Below are positions 32,605-44,521 of a stretch of DNA of 64,000 bases, piece by piece (position 1 is the first letter of the stretch; every line of letters starts with the position of its first letter). The notes beneath the pieces were generated by a model. That model worked only from the letters and a program-made list of their open reading frames with translations. It did no database searches and had not been told where the DNA came from. A program made the position numbers and the translations under genes. The stretch is from Lonicera japonica. Lineage: Eukaryota > Streptophyta > Magnoliopsida > Dipsacales > Caprifoliaceae. The stretch spans positions 25,909,736 through 25,973,735 of the forward strand of contig CM038469.1 of assembly GCA_021464415.1 (NCBI GenBank), given 5' to 3'.

Positions 32605-34150
32605 GGATAATACAAAAATAACATTATATTGTACCCACCCAACTCATGAAAGTAGAAAATAAAAATAGTAACTATAACTATGTAGATACTTTAGAATTAC
32701 TATAATACCCATGTAATACTAATAGGGAAAATTTCACTTTGCCCACTTGAACTATTGCTCAAGTAGCACTTTGCCTACCAAGCTATTAATTTTTGCAATT
32801 TTTACTATAAACTACTAATTTTGCCGCAGTTTACCTCAAATTGCTAACGAGGTTAAAAAATAGATGGAATTTGAAGGTAAATTTAGAAATTTACAAAGGC
32901 TAAATTGCACTTTACCTCCAAACTATTGTTCAAGTAACATTTACCCTACCAAACTATTGATTTTAGCAATTTTTATTACAAACAACTAAATTTGTTATAG
33001 CTTATCTTAAATGCTAATGGGGTTAAAACATATAATTTAATTAATTAAGTTTATAGAAAATAAAATCTAAAGAAGATTAAGAGAATAATATTGAAAACAC
33101 AAATCTTTCAGTAAATTAATAATTTATTAATTTATCGATAAATTAGAATCTCGTTTAATTAATAAAATTGGCCGGTCTTGACCTTATTAATTTAAAGAAT
33201 TTTTACTGTACAAGTTTAGATCCTTTTTAAGATAAAAGGCTTATATTTGTTGCAAGAAATTAAAGAAGATAGGTTCAGATTTGATTCAACAATGTGGTCA
33301 CCATTAATGGATGGGAGAGAGTTGCCGGCGAGACAGGTGAAAACGGTAATTCATAAAGAGAGAATCGTTGAAGATGTGGTACTTAGAGAGAGGAATTGCC
33401 AGAGAGAGGTGGAAGTTTATTAAATGTAAATTTTCATATTTGCCCTTCCCTCCGTTTTTTTAATCCCGTCAACAACTTGGGGTAAATTTTAACAAAATTA
33501 ATAGTTGGTGGTAAAAATTGTTACTTAATAGGTAAAGTGTTACTTTGACAATAGTTTAGGGGCCAAAGTGCCGTTTAACTTTTATAAATTTCTAATTTTA
33601 CCCTCAAATATTGTCTGTTTTTTAATTCCGTTAGCAAATTAAGATAAAATGAAACAAAATCAATAGTTTATAGTGAAAATTGCTAAAATTAATATTTTGG
33701 TAGGCAAAGTGCGATTCGAATAATTAATAGTTCACGTGGGTAAAGTGCAATTTACCCATATTAATAAGTAAAGGTTAGAAATTAAGGGTGTTACAGAAAA
33801 AAGTTACACTTCACGTGTTAATTCATTCTATAATAAGTGGGTTTGTGAAAAAACTAAAATAAAGGGGGTTGGTAAAGGCAAGGTATATACCTTCATATCC
33901 TAAAACTTGGCTAATCTCAACAAAGTTTAACAAAAATAATAGTATATTGTACCCACTCAACTCATGAAAATAGAAAAAAAAAAAAAAAAGTAGTAACTAT
34001 AACTATGTAGATACTTAAGAATTACTATAATACCCATGTAATATTAATAAGTAAAGGTTAGAAATTAAGGGTGTTACATAAAAAAGTTACACTTGACGTG
34101 TTAATTAATTCTATAATAAGTGGGTTCATGAGAAAGCTAAAATGAAGGGG
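32605..34150 (+). repeat. Local direct duplication, first half split by a MITE
   Basis: Positions 32610-32724 plus 33758-33875 match 33935-34150: TATTGTACCCACCCAACTC, GTAACTATAACTATGTAGA, ATACCCATGTAATA, TAAGTAAAGGTTAGAAATT and GTTACACTTGACGTG. The second copy has the uninterrupted sequence at the point where the first holds the MITE at 32725-33757. Confidence 0.85.
32725..33757. mobile_element. Mutator-like MITE (9-bp duplication)
   Basis: The element starts GGGAAAATTTCACTTTGCCC and ends in the inverted form, GGGTAAAGTGCAATTTACCC. It is flanked by ATACTAATA (32716-32724) and ATATTAATA (33758-33766), a 9-bp duplication with one change; the empty site in the neighbouring duplicate reads ATATTAATA. 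Nine bases is the Mutator-superfamily size. A second, inner pair of the same kind of inverted repeat is seen (about 32900-32960 and 33525-33580), so it is either a nested insertion or a doubled terminal repeat. No transposase. Confidence 0.8.
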
Positions 34151-34316
34151 GTTGGATCTATTATTTTATATATACTATGTAATTTTTATTAAGGTAAAAG
34201 GTGCACTTCTTTTTTTAATCAAAAGCGAGAAATATTTAAATAATTATATTTAATTAAAGAAACACTTAAAATGGCATGAAACAAAAGTCGCACTTTAAAT
34301 AACACTTGTTAAGAGT

Positions 34317-34817
34317 TTAAAGCGACCTTGTTATTCTTTCATTTGAATTGAGTCCTGCAACTGTTATAAATATGAGTTTAATAGTGTCCATAAAAGTGTA
34401 GTTGATTGGTATGTTTATAGCAATTTAAAATAGTATAGAAAGTAGTTTATATTATAATTATTGTTTGCTACAAAGTGAGCGAGTGAGTTAGACTAGAGTT
34501 GTTTTGTTATTTGTACTAATAAAAAATTGAAGAAACTTACAACTTATGTATTAAAAAAAATAAAAAATATTGCATGGTTAAAGATAATCTTGATGCTAAT
34601 CAAGGCTGGAAAGAGACAGAGAGTATGAAATAATTCTTTTTTCTTTTTAATTTATTAAAATACTTAAAGAGAGGGGAGATGTTAATTAAGTAGGGGAGAA
34701 TTGCAAGTGTGTGATTGAATTATATATTTAAGAGAAGTGAGGTTGTAAAGCAAGAAATGAACTCACCTCTTCCATAAATGAATCCAACTGAAAGCAAGAG
34801 AATGATAAAAATTTCAT
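34317..34817 (-). pseudogene. Broken copy of the candidate secreted-peptide gene
   Basis: Exon 1 (34817-34767) keeps the start MKF and the end of the signal peptide but has lost about 28 bases of the hydrophobic core, which shifts the frame. Exon 2 (34354-34317), behind the acceptor TTGCAG, reads in the homologous frame LNSNERITRSL and then TAA; the complete copy at 14933 continues past this point. The intron is about 410 bp against 780 bp in copy 1. So both exons and both splice sites are recognisable but the product would be wrong. Confidence 0.6.
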
Positions 34818-34859
34818 CTTTGCAAAAGCTAACAACCCTCTATGTTCTCTTAAAAAAAT

Positions 34860-35153
34860 AGTTTTCCTTCTTTTTCTTCTTCCTTTTTTCTTTCTTTCTT
34901 GAAAGATGATATATAGTGTGTTATGATTTGGCATTTTATTTATTTATTTTTATCATGTTTTATAACTGTATTAGGTCAAGCCACCAACCCACTAATTTCA
35001 TCTTTCGTCTTCTTTTTGCCTTTCCGGGCCTAACACACTAACGAGGATGGAAACATGAAACTTAGTGGGTGAGATTTGTGCAGGCACAATTTCTTAGTTT
35101 ATATTAAAATTGGTGGTACCTTGATTTTTGTGCACCATGATGTTTAATAAATT
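34860..35153. other. Region upstream of the broken peptide copy, no gene seen
   Basis: Pyrimidine-rich and AT-rich sequence. Weak resemblance to the region upstream of the other peptide copies (CTTTCT runs, CAAGCCACCAACCCAC), nothing else. Confidence 0.35.
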
Positions 35154-35564
35154 TAGGGTGGTATTATTTATACCCTTATTTCTGTGACAAATATCACTTT
35201 TGTCACAAAGACCCCTCAAAGGTAAATTTCTAATCACTAGCACCTCTAAGACTCGCCTAATGAGAGGTGAGTGTAGATACACACACTCGCCCCACTTAGG
35301 GAGAGTTTGTTTATGATAACTTGCCTATCATCAGGAAATGGATTACTAGAGCGTTTTTCAAATAAGACCCACCTAATGAGAGGTGAGTGAATTTACATAA
35401 ACTCAACTTATATCAGGAGAATGTGTAGCTAAGCACTCACATAATATTAGACAATGGATGGGGGTGTTTGTGACAAATAAAGTGTTGTTAAAATGTGTTT
35501 TTAGTGAAATTTTGGAAGGCGGCGTTTGTGAAAGATTTGCGGGGTGTAAATAATATCATCCTTA
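35154..35564. mobile_element. Foldback MITE-like element
   Basis: The ends are inverted repeats: TTAGGGTGGTATTATTTATA at the left against TAAATAATATCATCCTTAA at the right, with further pairing of GTGACAAA with TTTGTGA. An internal segment CCTAATGAGAGGTGAGTG is directly repeated (35250-35275 and 35371-35390). The target-site duplication is uncertain (possibly TTA/TAA), so the superfamily is not assigned. Confidence 0.55.
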
Positions 35565-36386
35565 ATTCATTATAATAGCCACTAGGTATGCCAGTGATCG
35601 CGACATTGAGATCAATTGTTGTTCGACTGAAAGATCTCCATCTTGAATCCTGCCAGTTTCAAAAAAAAATATGGTGGACAATGGCATGCTCTACTGCAAG
35701 TATATAGATTAGACGCGTAAAAGCTGGTCCAGATACTTTGTGACTTATACCTAAAAAAAATATTTCATCATATTATGTATATCAAATGGTATTTGGATAA
35801 GAAGTAATTGTTGTGTGTATATACATGTACTATTTCTAAATGAAATTTGTTTGGGGTACATTGATGTGCCAATAAATTAGTACATTGTAACTCACTAATA
35901 TATACTTTGGAGAGCATATATTTTTATATTTTTATTATTTTTAAGTGCTTAAAATTAAATTAAATGAAGAATATTAACTTTTTGAAATGAATGATTCGGA
36001 TTTAAAACAAAAAAGTTATGGCAAGAAGAAATTTAGTGTAAGAAATAAAGTAGCAGTTTTTCGGGCTTAAAAGAAAAAGAAGTGAAATTAATTACCAAAA
36101 AAGTGCGTAGCTATGTTGGTCAATGTATTGAATATCCACAAATGGAACAAGCCCATAAGCCCACCACAACAACAACAGCAACAGCAGTCGCCAACTTAAT
36201 TTTTTTCTCTTCTTCCTACACACGGTTTTCGAAAGAAGCGGCCTTTATTTTTTCCCTCTTTCTTTCTTCCTTTTCGATAAGTATATTTATTCGGAAACAT
36301 TAATTTAGATTTATTCTTTTTTTTAATTTATTTACGCACGCTTAAGTAAAAATATAATTTATCTATTTATGTAATTTTTAATTATG
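35565..36386. other. AT-rich spacer, no gene seen
   Basis: No supported gene. It lies between the MITE and the hairpin. Confidence 0.4.
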
Positions 36387-36445
36387 TATTTTATTTTAAT
36401 TATAAGCATGCTGCTACTCAGCATGCTTATAATTAAAATAAAATA
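36387..36445. repeat. Perfect 27-bp hairpin with 5-nt loop
   Basis: The left arm, ending AATTATAAGCATGCTG, and the right arm, CAGCATGCTTATAATT and onward, are exact complements over 27 bp around the loop CTACT (36414-36418). It is too short and too perfect to be a typical MITE. Its role is unknown. Confidence 0.85.
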
Positions 36446-36744
36446 ATTATTTAATATTATTCAAGTCGATTGACTTTATTAATTTAATACTTTTATATTA
36501 AAAAATAATTCTTTTTATTAAATGTCTAATTTTAATTGATAAAAAATAAGATTGTATTATTATTATAATTTGTTGGATTTAACTTCTAATTTGTTAAAAA
36601 CGGATATAAATTATGATTTGATGTGTATAATGAATGTTTTGATCTTATATGCACGTTTGGCTGTGAAAGAAATAATATTTAGAATTTATAAATTAATTGG
36701 ATTTAATTAAATATTAAAAACATGATATTAAATATATGACTCAC

Positions 36745-36823
36745 CTCTTCCATAAATGAATCCAACTGAAAGTAAGATAATGATAAAAACAATAAGACTA
36801 ATTTTACTCTTGTTAAATTTCCT
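36745..36823 (-). pseudogene. Signal-peptide exon of the candidate peptide gene, start codon lost
   Basis: On the minus strand the exon reads KFNKSKISLIVFIIILLSVG and then FIYGR before the donor GTGAGT. The codon at the start position is AGG instead of ATG. The hydrophobic core is intact and in frame, unlike the copy at 34767-34817, but like that copy it ends GGAAGAG|GTGAGT rather than TCAG|GTACATG. No second exon was found to its left. It belongs to the left arm of the inverted duplication. Confidence 0.6.
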
Positions 36824-38179
36824 CTTTGCAAATTAAGCACACAGCCCTCAATGTGCTCTTATATAAAAAAATTTTGTTCATGCTTTTATATTTGTTTTTT
36901 GGTTATAACCATCGAGGCACTAACTTCTTATCTCGCTTTCTCTTTGCTTTTCCATCATTGGGTGTCAAGGTACTAATTATTATTACAAGGAAAATGTCAT
37001 GAACCATTCAGATAAATATTTATATATATTTTAATCTAGAAGTGGTATATGATGCTAGAAAAATAAATAGTTAAGTATTGAGAAACACGAAAGAAAAATT
37101 GTACTAGCACAATTTCTTAAAGTGAAATTGGTTGTTGTATTCGAATTGTAAATCTTCGTGAGCAAATACTTCCTAGGTTTCAATGACTTAAGGTTCTACC
37201 AACAACTATAAGAACCCTATTGAACTTTCAATTGTACTCCAAAGATACAGAAAGAATAGGGGAAAAAAAAGAAGGGGATAAAATAATAGCTTTAATTTCT
37301 TTTTCTTTTTTGTGTATTTTATTTGGTTGAAAATAACTTTGCATATACTTGAAACAACGACCTCCCAAGCCAAATTCCAAACTTTCCGGTTGAGCTACCC
37401 ATCCCAAACTAATTTTTTCATTCAAAAACACTATTAACTAAGCATACGAACCCATTAGTATCCTTCTTTTGCAAACTGCCTGGTTTTAAGAGATAAGTTC
37501 TTCTTATGAATTTGTATCAAAGCATCCGGCATTATATTGTGTATGGGATTAGACATAGTGTGATTGAACTACAGCTCGGGTGTGGAGCAGATTGCCGAGG
37601 TATGTGATTGGATTTGTGAGACCAAGTTATGACTCCGAAGATCCAACATGGAAAAGGTGACCTACAAGTTACATTAAAATGACTTGATATTTATAATGCC
37701 AAGCCACCAAATGCAGGTAGTCTGGTAAATAAGTGAATGCGCCATAGTAGAAAGGGTTACCACCGGGCCAATGCTAGTGGAGTGGGCTGCCATAGAGTGG
37801 GCTGTCATGGACAACGACAATAATATTTTGATACATATGTTCATTTTCGCCCATGAAATTTTGTAAAGATGATCTCTCATTATAAAAATAATATCTACCA
37901 AGTTTCATAAAAAAAAATCATCCGTTAAATTCTCTAACTAAACCCCAATAAAAGAAATTGGAGCGAAGAAATAATAAAGAAAAGCCAAATCCGAATATGT
38001 GAAGATAGTATTTAGTTTATTGTACCTTAGCTTTGGTGCGTGTGATATGTTTACCACTAATAAATTGTATATAATAATTTAAAATGAAAGAACATAGGTT
38101 ATTGGATACCTAGGGAAGACCTCGGCTATTAAAATTGGTGGCACACCCGATCTGTGTGTGACATGATCAATACTTACCC

Positions 38180-38465
38180 TCTATTTGATAATAACATGAA
38201 AAATAATAGAAAAATAATTGATTTGTGTGAGAAGCTGCAAAATAAGTTAAGGTATATAGTGAGATACTCTCTATCTCATGTTCATTTTTATGAGTATATG
38301 TCATCTATCATTCTTTATTTTATGTTCTTTCCCACCCCAAAGAAAAATTCTCAATAGAAAAACTCAAAAAGTAAGTGTTAATATCGCCTCACCTCATTTT
38401 TCAACTTTTCACACAAATCGGTTATTTTTCCTACGATTTTTCATGTTGTTATTAAACAGAGTCAT
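38180..38465. mobile_element. MITE inside locus copy 2
   Basis: Inverted-repeat arms of about 100 bp: CTATTTGATAATAACATG, AATTGATTTGTGTGAGAAGC and AAAATAAG on the left pair with the complementary segments at 38390-38455. The same MITE is seen at 61390-61705 in copy 3, and its right half at 12680-12790 in copy 1, so it was present before the duplications. Confidence 0.6.
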
Positions 38466-38630
38466 AATAAAGGATAATGACATTATCAATCCACATAATT
38501 ACTCGAGCACTCCAAAATCATTTTAAGTGATACTTTATAGGATCTTTTAGGACACTTTTTATACATTGGAGACACTTTTTGAAGTGTTAAAATACTCTCA
38601 TAGATTGCAACTATCAACCGTGATGGGGTT

Positions 38631-39459
38631 AAATATTAATTTTACCATTAGCCTACAAAGGTAATTCAACATTTTTTACCTTCGGTAAAATTCCATTTTT
38701 ACCCTCGGTAAAATCTCATTTTTACCCTCCACTAAAATCCCACTCAACTCCACTCAAATTCCACTCACCTCCATTAACTTCCACTCAAATTCCACTTACA
38801 TCCACTCACCTTTGTAAAATTACCTTTTTACCCCTCATCTTCATCAAATTTACTTTTTTACCATTCTAGATTTTACCTATAAATACTTCTCTTCATTCAT
38901 TCATTCATTCATCCAAGATCATCTTTCTACAATCTAAACACACCAAAAACACACAATTCTTCTTATCTAAGATTCATCCATCTCATCAAAGAGATATAAA
39001 GCCATTGGTAATATAAATACAAGCCAATTCGAGAAGAAATAGAAGAGTCATATACTCTCTATTTTCATACCCCAAAAAATAGAAGGGTCTTATACTCTCT
39101 ATTTTCATACTCCAAAAAATACCAACAACCTTTATACACTATCTCTCCTACACAGTTTATTATTTATTCTGTTGAAATATTTGTAATCCTAATTCTATAC
39201 TTATAAATAGAATTAAGGAAATTATGGAGAGAGAGAAGTTGGTAGCTTGTATTATCTTCCAAATTGATCGCCTTTGAGCTAATACAAAGCAAGCACACAC
39301 AAAAGGAGGACGTACCACTGGAATAGCATAAGCGTTACCGGGGGAACCTACCTTAAAAAAAAGTCATGTGTTCATCATTGCGCCGCATTTATTTTTTTTA
39401 TTCACCGATATTCACTTATTGATTGGTTAATTATCTATCTCTAGATTTTGACGCCATCA
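38631..39459 (+). repeat. 5' LTR of the non-autonomous gypsy element
   Basis: 829 bp. TATA box TATAAATA at 38878-38885 followed by CATTCATTCATTC, as in the Tat-element LTRs. It lacks their GTGAACAGT array. Confidence 0.9.
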
Positions 39460-39480
39460 GTTGGCGCCGTCTGTGGGAAC
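39460..39480 (+). other. Primer-binding site of the non-autonomous gypsy element
   Basis: GTTGGCGCCGTCTGTGGGAA follows the 5' LTR directly, identical in its core to the site of the element at 17734-27512. Confidence 0.75.
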
Positions 39481-39554
39481 GACAAGCTCTCTAAAGCTCT
39501 CGTTCTTTAGAAATTACAAGTGAATTTTCGGTGAAAAGTTTGAAATCCCGCGGG

Positions 39555-39960
39555 TATACGTAGCTCAATATTCTCGGGGGCATAACTTTGTGCTCAGAAC
39601 TCCAAATCATGCGATTCTGGAGTCCATTTTGAAGAACATTTCAAGAGCTACAATTTTTCAGTTCAAGCCATTTTCAAATTCGGCCATCTCGGGGTTCCAA
39701 ATTTCGATACAAACTTTCTGGAACGAAATTCGTGGGCCTATGGTGACTCAATATTATCAGGCGCGTAACTTTGTGCTCAAAACTCCAAATCATGCGATTC
39801 TGGAGTCCATTTTGGAAACAATTTCAAGATCTACAACTTTCCAGTTTAATCCTTTTTCAAATTTGGCCATCTCGGGGTCCAAAATGGGGATACAAAGTTG
39901 CTACTACAAAAAATGCAAAAATCCGGCAAGCCTACACTTGCTCAATATTTACGAGCGCAT
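39555..39960 (+). repeat. Tandem leader repeat, unit about 180 bp
   Basis: Two clear units and a degenerate third: each has CTCAATATT, the CGTAACTTTGTGCTC motif, CCAAATCATGCGATTCTGG and GGCCATCTCGGGG. The first starts about 39555 and the second about 39740. It lies in the untranslated leader of the non-autonomous element. Confidence 0.75.
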
Positions 39961-40510
39961 AATCATTCAAAATTTCAGTTACCCAAGGGGATAAAACCCA
40001 AAAGAAGAGTTAAGTTATTTTTTAGTAACTCATATATGATTTTTCTCTTTATTTTAATATATCTAAAGTTGTATCATTTTTTTTACGATCAATAATCTTT
40101 ATTGTAAGAAAAATTGATGAGCTTCCAAAAAATTACAATTGAATGTAATTTTCATCAAGTTCGTCCAACAAACCACAAGAAAGAAATTAAAGAAATTTTC
40201 AGCGGATATCAAACTTGCACAAAGCTAAATGCGATTTTGAAATCCGTCAGACAACCGCTGGACCACCCCAGCCCAAAGAGATCTCGCTGAAAATTGGCCG
40301 ACAACAAATGCAGGCCTCAAAAAAAATAGAATAAGAAGAAAGAAAGAAAGAAATTTGAGAATTTGATGACAGTTGAAAAATGCCCGAATATAATCAAACT
40401 ATTTATGACCAAGAGTATAGCGAGCTTTACATATTAATGTTCCAAGCTCTACGACTTGCATCCAATGTCTAACGAGTTCTACACATTGATGTTTCGAGCT
40501 CAACGACTAG

Positions 40511-42089
40511 TGTTGACCTTGAAGGTCTTAATCTTATTTTGATAATAACAATAAATTAATCATGTATAATTTAACATGTTCTTGATATAAGATTATAGAT
40601 TTCTTATTTGAAAAATCAAGAATAGCATGATTGCTCAAATGAAGTTTGACAAGGATCATTCAATCAATATCCGATCAAGTCAACGAAGCATTCGACTAAA
40701 ACCGATCTACCTGAATTCAGATCATTCTTCTACAAGCGTTGGACAAGACAAGAAGATCAATCTCATCACCCACAAGCTAGCAATGCAAATCCATGAAGCA
40801 CAAAGATCAAGAATCATATGCAAAAGTTTCAAGGGAAAAGCTTCAAGTGAAGAATCAATTTGAAGAAACAAATCGAAGCATTCAAAGACTCATCTATTCG
40901 GTAATTGAGTGTTTGCTTAGGATTAATGTAAAGTTTCTTAATTAATTAATTATATAGCTCAAACATACTCTTACATCTTTTAAAGATTGATTCAAACTAG
41001 CTTGAAATTGAATTTATTTGAAAAACATCATTTTACAAAAACCGAGTTTCAAAATAAATTCATATTAATTTTAAATGATCATATTTTAAGCTATAATAAA
41101 AATGGGTATCTTAGAAAAATATATTTGAGGTTCAAAAATAATTAGAATTTTATTTGGAACTAAATTATTAAATTGGAAAAATATTTTTATTTTTCGTTTA
41201 AAATTCGCTTAATTTTTGCCCAGTTTTGATCTAACGGTAAAATGGAGGCCTTCCCGAACTCCGATCATTTTGAAAGTTTTGCAGTAGTTAGACAACATCT
41301 CCTGTCAATTTGTACTAAAATTTGAGCATGATCCAACGGTCAAATTGGGAGAAATTAACAAAACAATTTTGAATTGTTTTGTCAAAACTATCTGTTGGAA
41401 AGTTTGAAAATGTATACCTTGGAGCCAAAACCTCTCTTAATCATCCCCAATGGCCATATGATTTTGTAAGCTATAAATATGATGTCTTAGACATGTTTTA
41501 ATACACTTGAATCATTCTACAAACTTATTTTACATATATACAAAGTTATTCAAGTATTCAATTCATTTTATTGATCATATTCTTCATTTTTGAGCTATAT
41601 ATTTTGATCAATTTTGATATCTCTAGTGTGAGCTTCAAATTGTATTCTTTACACACTTGAGAGAGTTATTGTAAATTGGTGTGAATCACCAAACAATTTT
41701 GAATTCAATTGTGAGAGGTAAATCTCATAGGAAAAACAAGAAGGTAAATTCTTGTTTAGAAATTGTGAAAGGTAAATTTCACAAAGTTAGCAAGAGGGTA
41801 TCTTGTGAGAGTATTGTAGTGTTTCAATACTTGTAAGAGTGTGTGAGAAGAATACACTTGTAGAGGTTTGATCTTCACCCAGAAGGAGATCGGTTATAGT
41901 GAAAATTCTCGGAGAACTAACCGAGCGCGGAGTAGGGGGAACAAGCCGAACCGTGTGGACAAAAAATCATTTTTTGTTCTTGATTGCCTGATAAATATAG
42001 ACATCAAATATTTTTAAATCATTTTTAAAAATACGATTAAGTTTTAAAAACCCTATTCACCCCCCCTCTAGGGTATTTTCCGACCTACA
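40511..42089 (+). repeat. 5' LTR of the young copia element
   Basis: 1579 bp, TGTTGACC...CCTACA, followed by ATTGGTATCAGAGG, the usual tRNA-Met primer site of copia elements. A TATA-like GCTATAAATATG lies near 41470. Confidence 0.92.
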
Positions 42090-42090
42090 A

Positions 42091-42104
42091 TTGGTATCAG
42101 AGGT
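42091..42104 (+). other. Primer-binding site of the young copia element
   Basis: TTGGTATCAGAGGT directly after the LTR, the usual initiator tRNA-Met complement, with GG where GC is more common. Confidence 0.8.
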
Positions 42105-42145
42105 TGTACTCTTGTTTTGATTTAACAATCTTTGAGTTTACGATC

Positions 42146-43900
42146 ATGTCTATTTATCGAGGAACCGGAATTAACGAAGGTTCTTCCACCACTAGACCAC
42201 CTCTATTTGATGGCAAAAATTATAGTTATTGGAAAAGTCGTATGTGTACTTTCCTTCAAGCTAGTGATTTTGAACAATGGAGAGTTATACTTGAAGGATC
42301 CCATGAAATTACCAAAATAGATGATAGTGGAAAAATTGTTCCTAAGAAAATGTCCGAGTATGATGAAAATGATATTAAGAAAATTCAATATAATGCTAAA
42401 GCCTTAAATGCTTTAAATTGTGCATTAAGCATGGACGAATATAACAAAATTTCTAGTTGTAAAACGGCCAAAGAAATTTGGGATAAACTTGAGGTTAGCT
42501 ACGAAGGAACCACTCAAGTTAAAGACGATAACATAAATATGCTTGTTCATGATTATGAATTATTTAAAATGGAGCCTAATGAATCTCTTGCTTCCATGTA
42601 TAGTAGATTTTCTATTATTACTAATGATTTGGATCTTCTTGGAAAAGTTTATTCTAATGAAGATAAGATAAGAAAAATTCTTAGGATTCTTCCAAAGAAG
42701 TGGCGTCCAAAAGTGACGGCGATTCAAGAAGCAAAGAATCTCAAAACACTCAGCATGGACGAGCTCTTGGGTTCACTTAAAACCCATGAGAAGGAATTGG
42801 CGAGAGAAGAAGAAAGTGACTCAAAAGCCAAAAGGTCACTAGCTCTCAAAGCAACTCAACTAGATGATGATGAGGTATTGATGATAGAAGATGAAGATAT
42901 GGCTCTTCTTTCTAGAAAATTCATAAAATCTCTAGCCAAGAAGAAGAAATTTCAAGGAAAAGGAAACAACTTTGATCCTTCATCAAGGAGAAACAACGAT
43001 CGATCTATTCAACCAAGAGTTGAAAATGAAGAAGAAAAGAAGTGTTTCCATTGCCATGAACCAGGGCATTTCAAAACAAATTGCCCGGTTAGAAGAAAGG
43101 AAAGAAGAGACAAAAGAGACAAAGCCTTCAAGCAAGTACGACACGCCCTCAAAGGTACTTAGAGTGATTCCGAAGAAGGTGAATCCAATACCGATTCTAG
43201 CGACGAGGAAACGGCAAATCTTTGCCTTATGGCAAGAGACGATGAGGTACACTCTTCTTATGACTCATCTAGTGATGATAATGCATCTATTAATAATGAT
43301 ATACATGATGAGAATGACTATGAATAATTATATGATATGTTTGATGAATTGCATAAAAAGTTTAAAAAATTATCTAAAATGTATGCTAGCCTCAAAAAGG
43401 AAAATTTGATTATTTCTAGCAAGTGTGAAAATTTTGAGAAAGAAAATGTATTTTTGAAAAATGAAAACAAAACGTTGAAGAAAGGAAAAGAAAAAGAAAC
43501 TCCAAACACACTTGTATTAGAGAATATCAAATTGAAAGATCAAGTGGATGATCTAACTAATAGTCTAGCCAAGTTCACCAAAGGAAAAGATAACTTGGAT
43601 AAATTATTAGGAATGCAAAGGTGTGTTTTCGACAAAGCCGGTTTGGGCTATAACCAAATTGACAACCAAAAGGATTACAAAAACCTTTTTAAAACATACA
43701 CACCTCATGATCCCACTCATGTTTGCTCATATTGTGGTAGAAATACTCATTATGTGGACCATTGTTTTTATCGAAATGAAAGTTTTCCTAAAAGGAAGCT
43801 TGCTTGGATTTCTAAAGGAACCATTATGTACACTAACCCCAAAGGACCCAACTTATTTTGGGTACCAAAAGAAAAGTTGCTTAAGATTTTGGTATAGATC
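42146..43900 (+). pseudogene. Gag and gag-pol linker of the young copia element
   Basis: From the ATG at 42146 (MSIYRGTGINEGSSTTRPP) the frame gives the copia gag pattern: FDGKNYSYWKSRMCTFLQA, WDKLEVSYEGT, LVHDYELFKMEPNES, FSIITNDLDLLGK and a zinc knuckle CFHCHEPGHFKTNCP (43050-43094). A TAG at 43160-43162 replaces a Trp codon, and a TAA near 43325 follows. The same frame then continues with a long coiled coil (ELHKKFKKLSKMYASLKKEN onwards) and a second knuckle-like CSYCGRNTHYVDHC. It would form the particle; the stops mean only the first part could be made. Confidence 0.88.
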
Positions 43901-43908
43901 TGCATGAG

Positions 43909-44455
43909 AGCAAAAGCTAGCAAAATAAAATGGTTATTGGATAGTTGATGCTCGAAACACATGACGAAAAAACAAATAAAATTGAGTCTCACTCCTAAAC
44001 AAGGAAGCAACGTCACATTTGGAGATAACGCCAAAGGTAAAATTATTGGTATAGGTAAAGTTTATAAGAAATGTTCTTATATTGATAATATTCTACTAGT
44101 TGATAGTTTAAAACATAATTTGCATAGTATTATTCAATTGTGTGATAAAGGTTATGAAATTATTTTTAAATCTGAATGTTGCATTGTTAAAAATAATAGT
44201 GATAATTATATCTTGTTTGTTGCTTATAGATCTAATAACGTATATACTCTTGAACTTGATGATTTGTCTCAACAAGATGTTAAATGTTTATCCGTATTGA
44301 ATGATGTTTCTTGGTTATGGTATAGAAGATTAAGTTATGCTAATATGGATTTAATTCACATGTTATCTAAAAATGAATTAGTTAAATGATTGCCAAAAAC
44401 TTAATTTGTTAAAAATAAAATTTGTGATGCTTGTCAACTTGGTAAACAAACATAA
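43909..44455 (+). pseudogene. Protease and GAG-pre-integrase remnant of the young copia element
   Basis: The protease start reads WLLDS-stop-CSKHMT, where the family has DSGCSKHMT, so the residue after the catalytic Asp-Ser is a TGA. It continues with TFGDNAKGKIIGIGKV and LLVDSLKHNL. The GAG-pre-integrase part reads WLWYRRLSYANMDLI; the first zinc-binding His of WHRRLGHA is Tyr and the second (GHA) is also changed to Tyr. CDACQLGKQT closes it at about 44455. The integrase core that should follow is missing; the LOB cassette starts within about 70 bp. Confidence 0.85.
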
Positions 44456-44521
44456 GTCTTCATTTTGCATGTTATTATAAACTAACAATAATTTTGCAGT
44501 CTAAAAATTATTATTTATCAT

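Larger units (their letters stand above)
36740..38630 (-). repeat. Peptide-locus duplication, copy 2 (inverted), inner part
   Basis: Read on the minus strand this block follows copy 3 (61027-63160): MITE (38465-38180), GAAGTTATTGG/TACCTAGGGAAGACC block (about 38120), AGCCACCAAATGC and TGACCTACAAGTTAC block (37655-37710), ACTTTCAATTGTACTCC (37220) and the signal-peptide exon (36823-36745). At 38631 it is interrupted by an LTR element and resumes at 49521. Confidence 0.8.

Noticed and set aside
35600..35680. Possible exon 2 of the peptide gene copy at 36745
   Set aside because: CTTGAATCCTGCCAG only loosely resembles the exon 2 acceptor region and gives no ERI(S/T)RSL frame.
36082..36303. 73-codon frame with Thr-rich stretch and hydrophobic end
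   Set aside because: No conservation in the other locus copies and no recognisable domain; probably chance.
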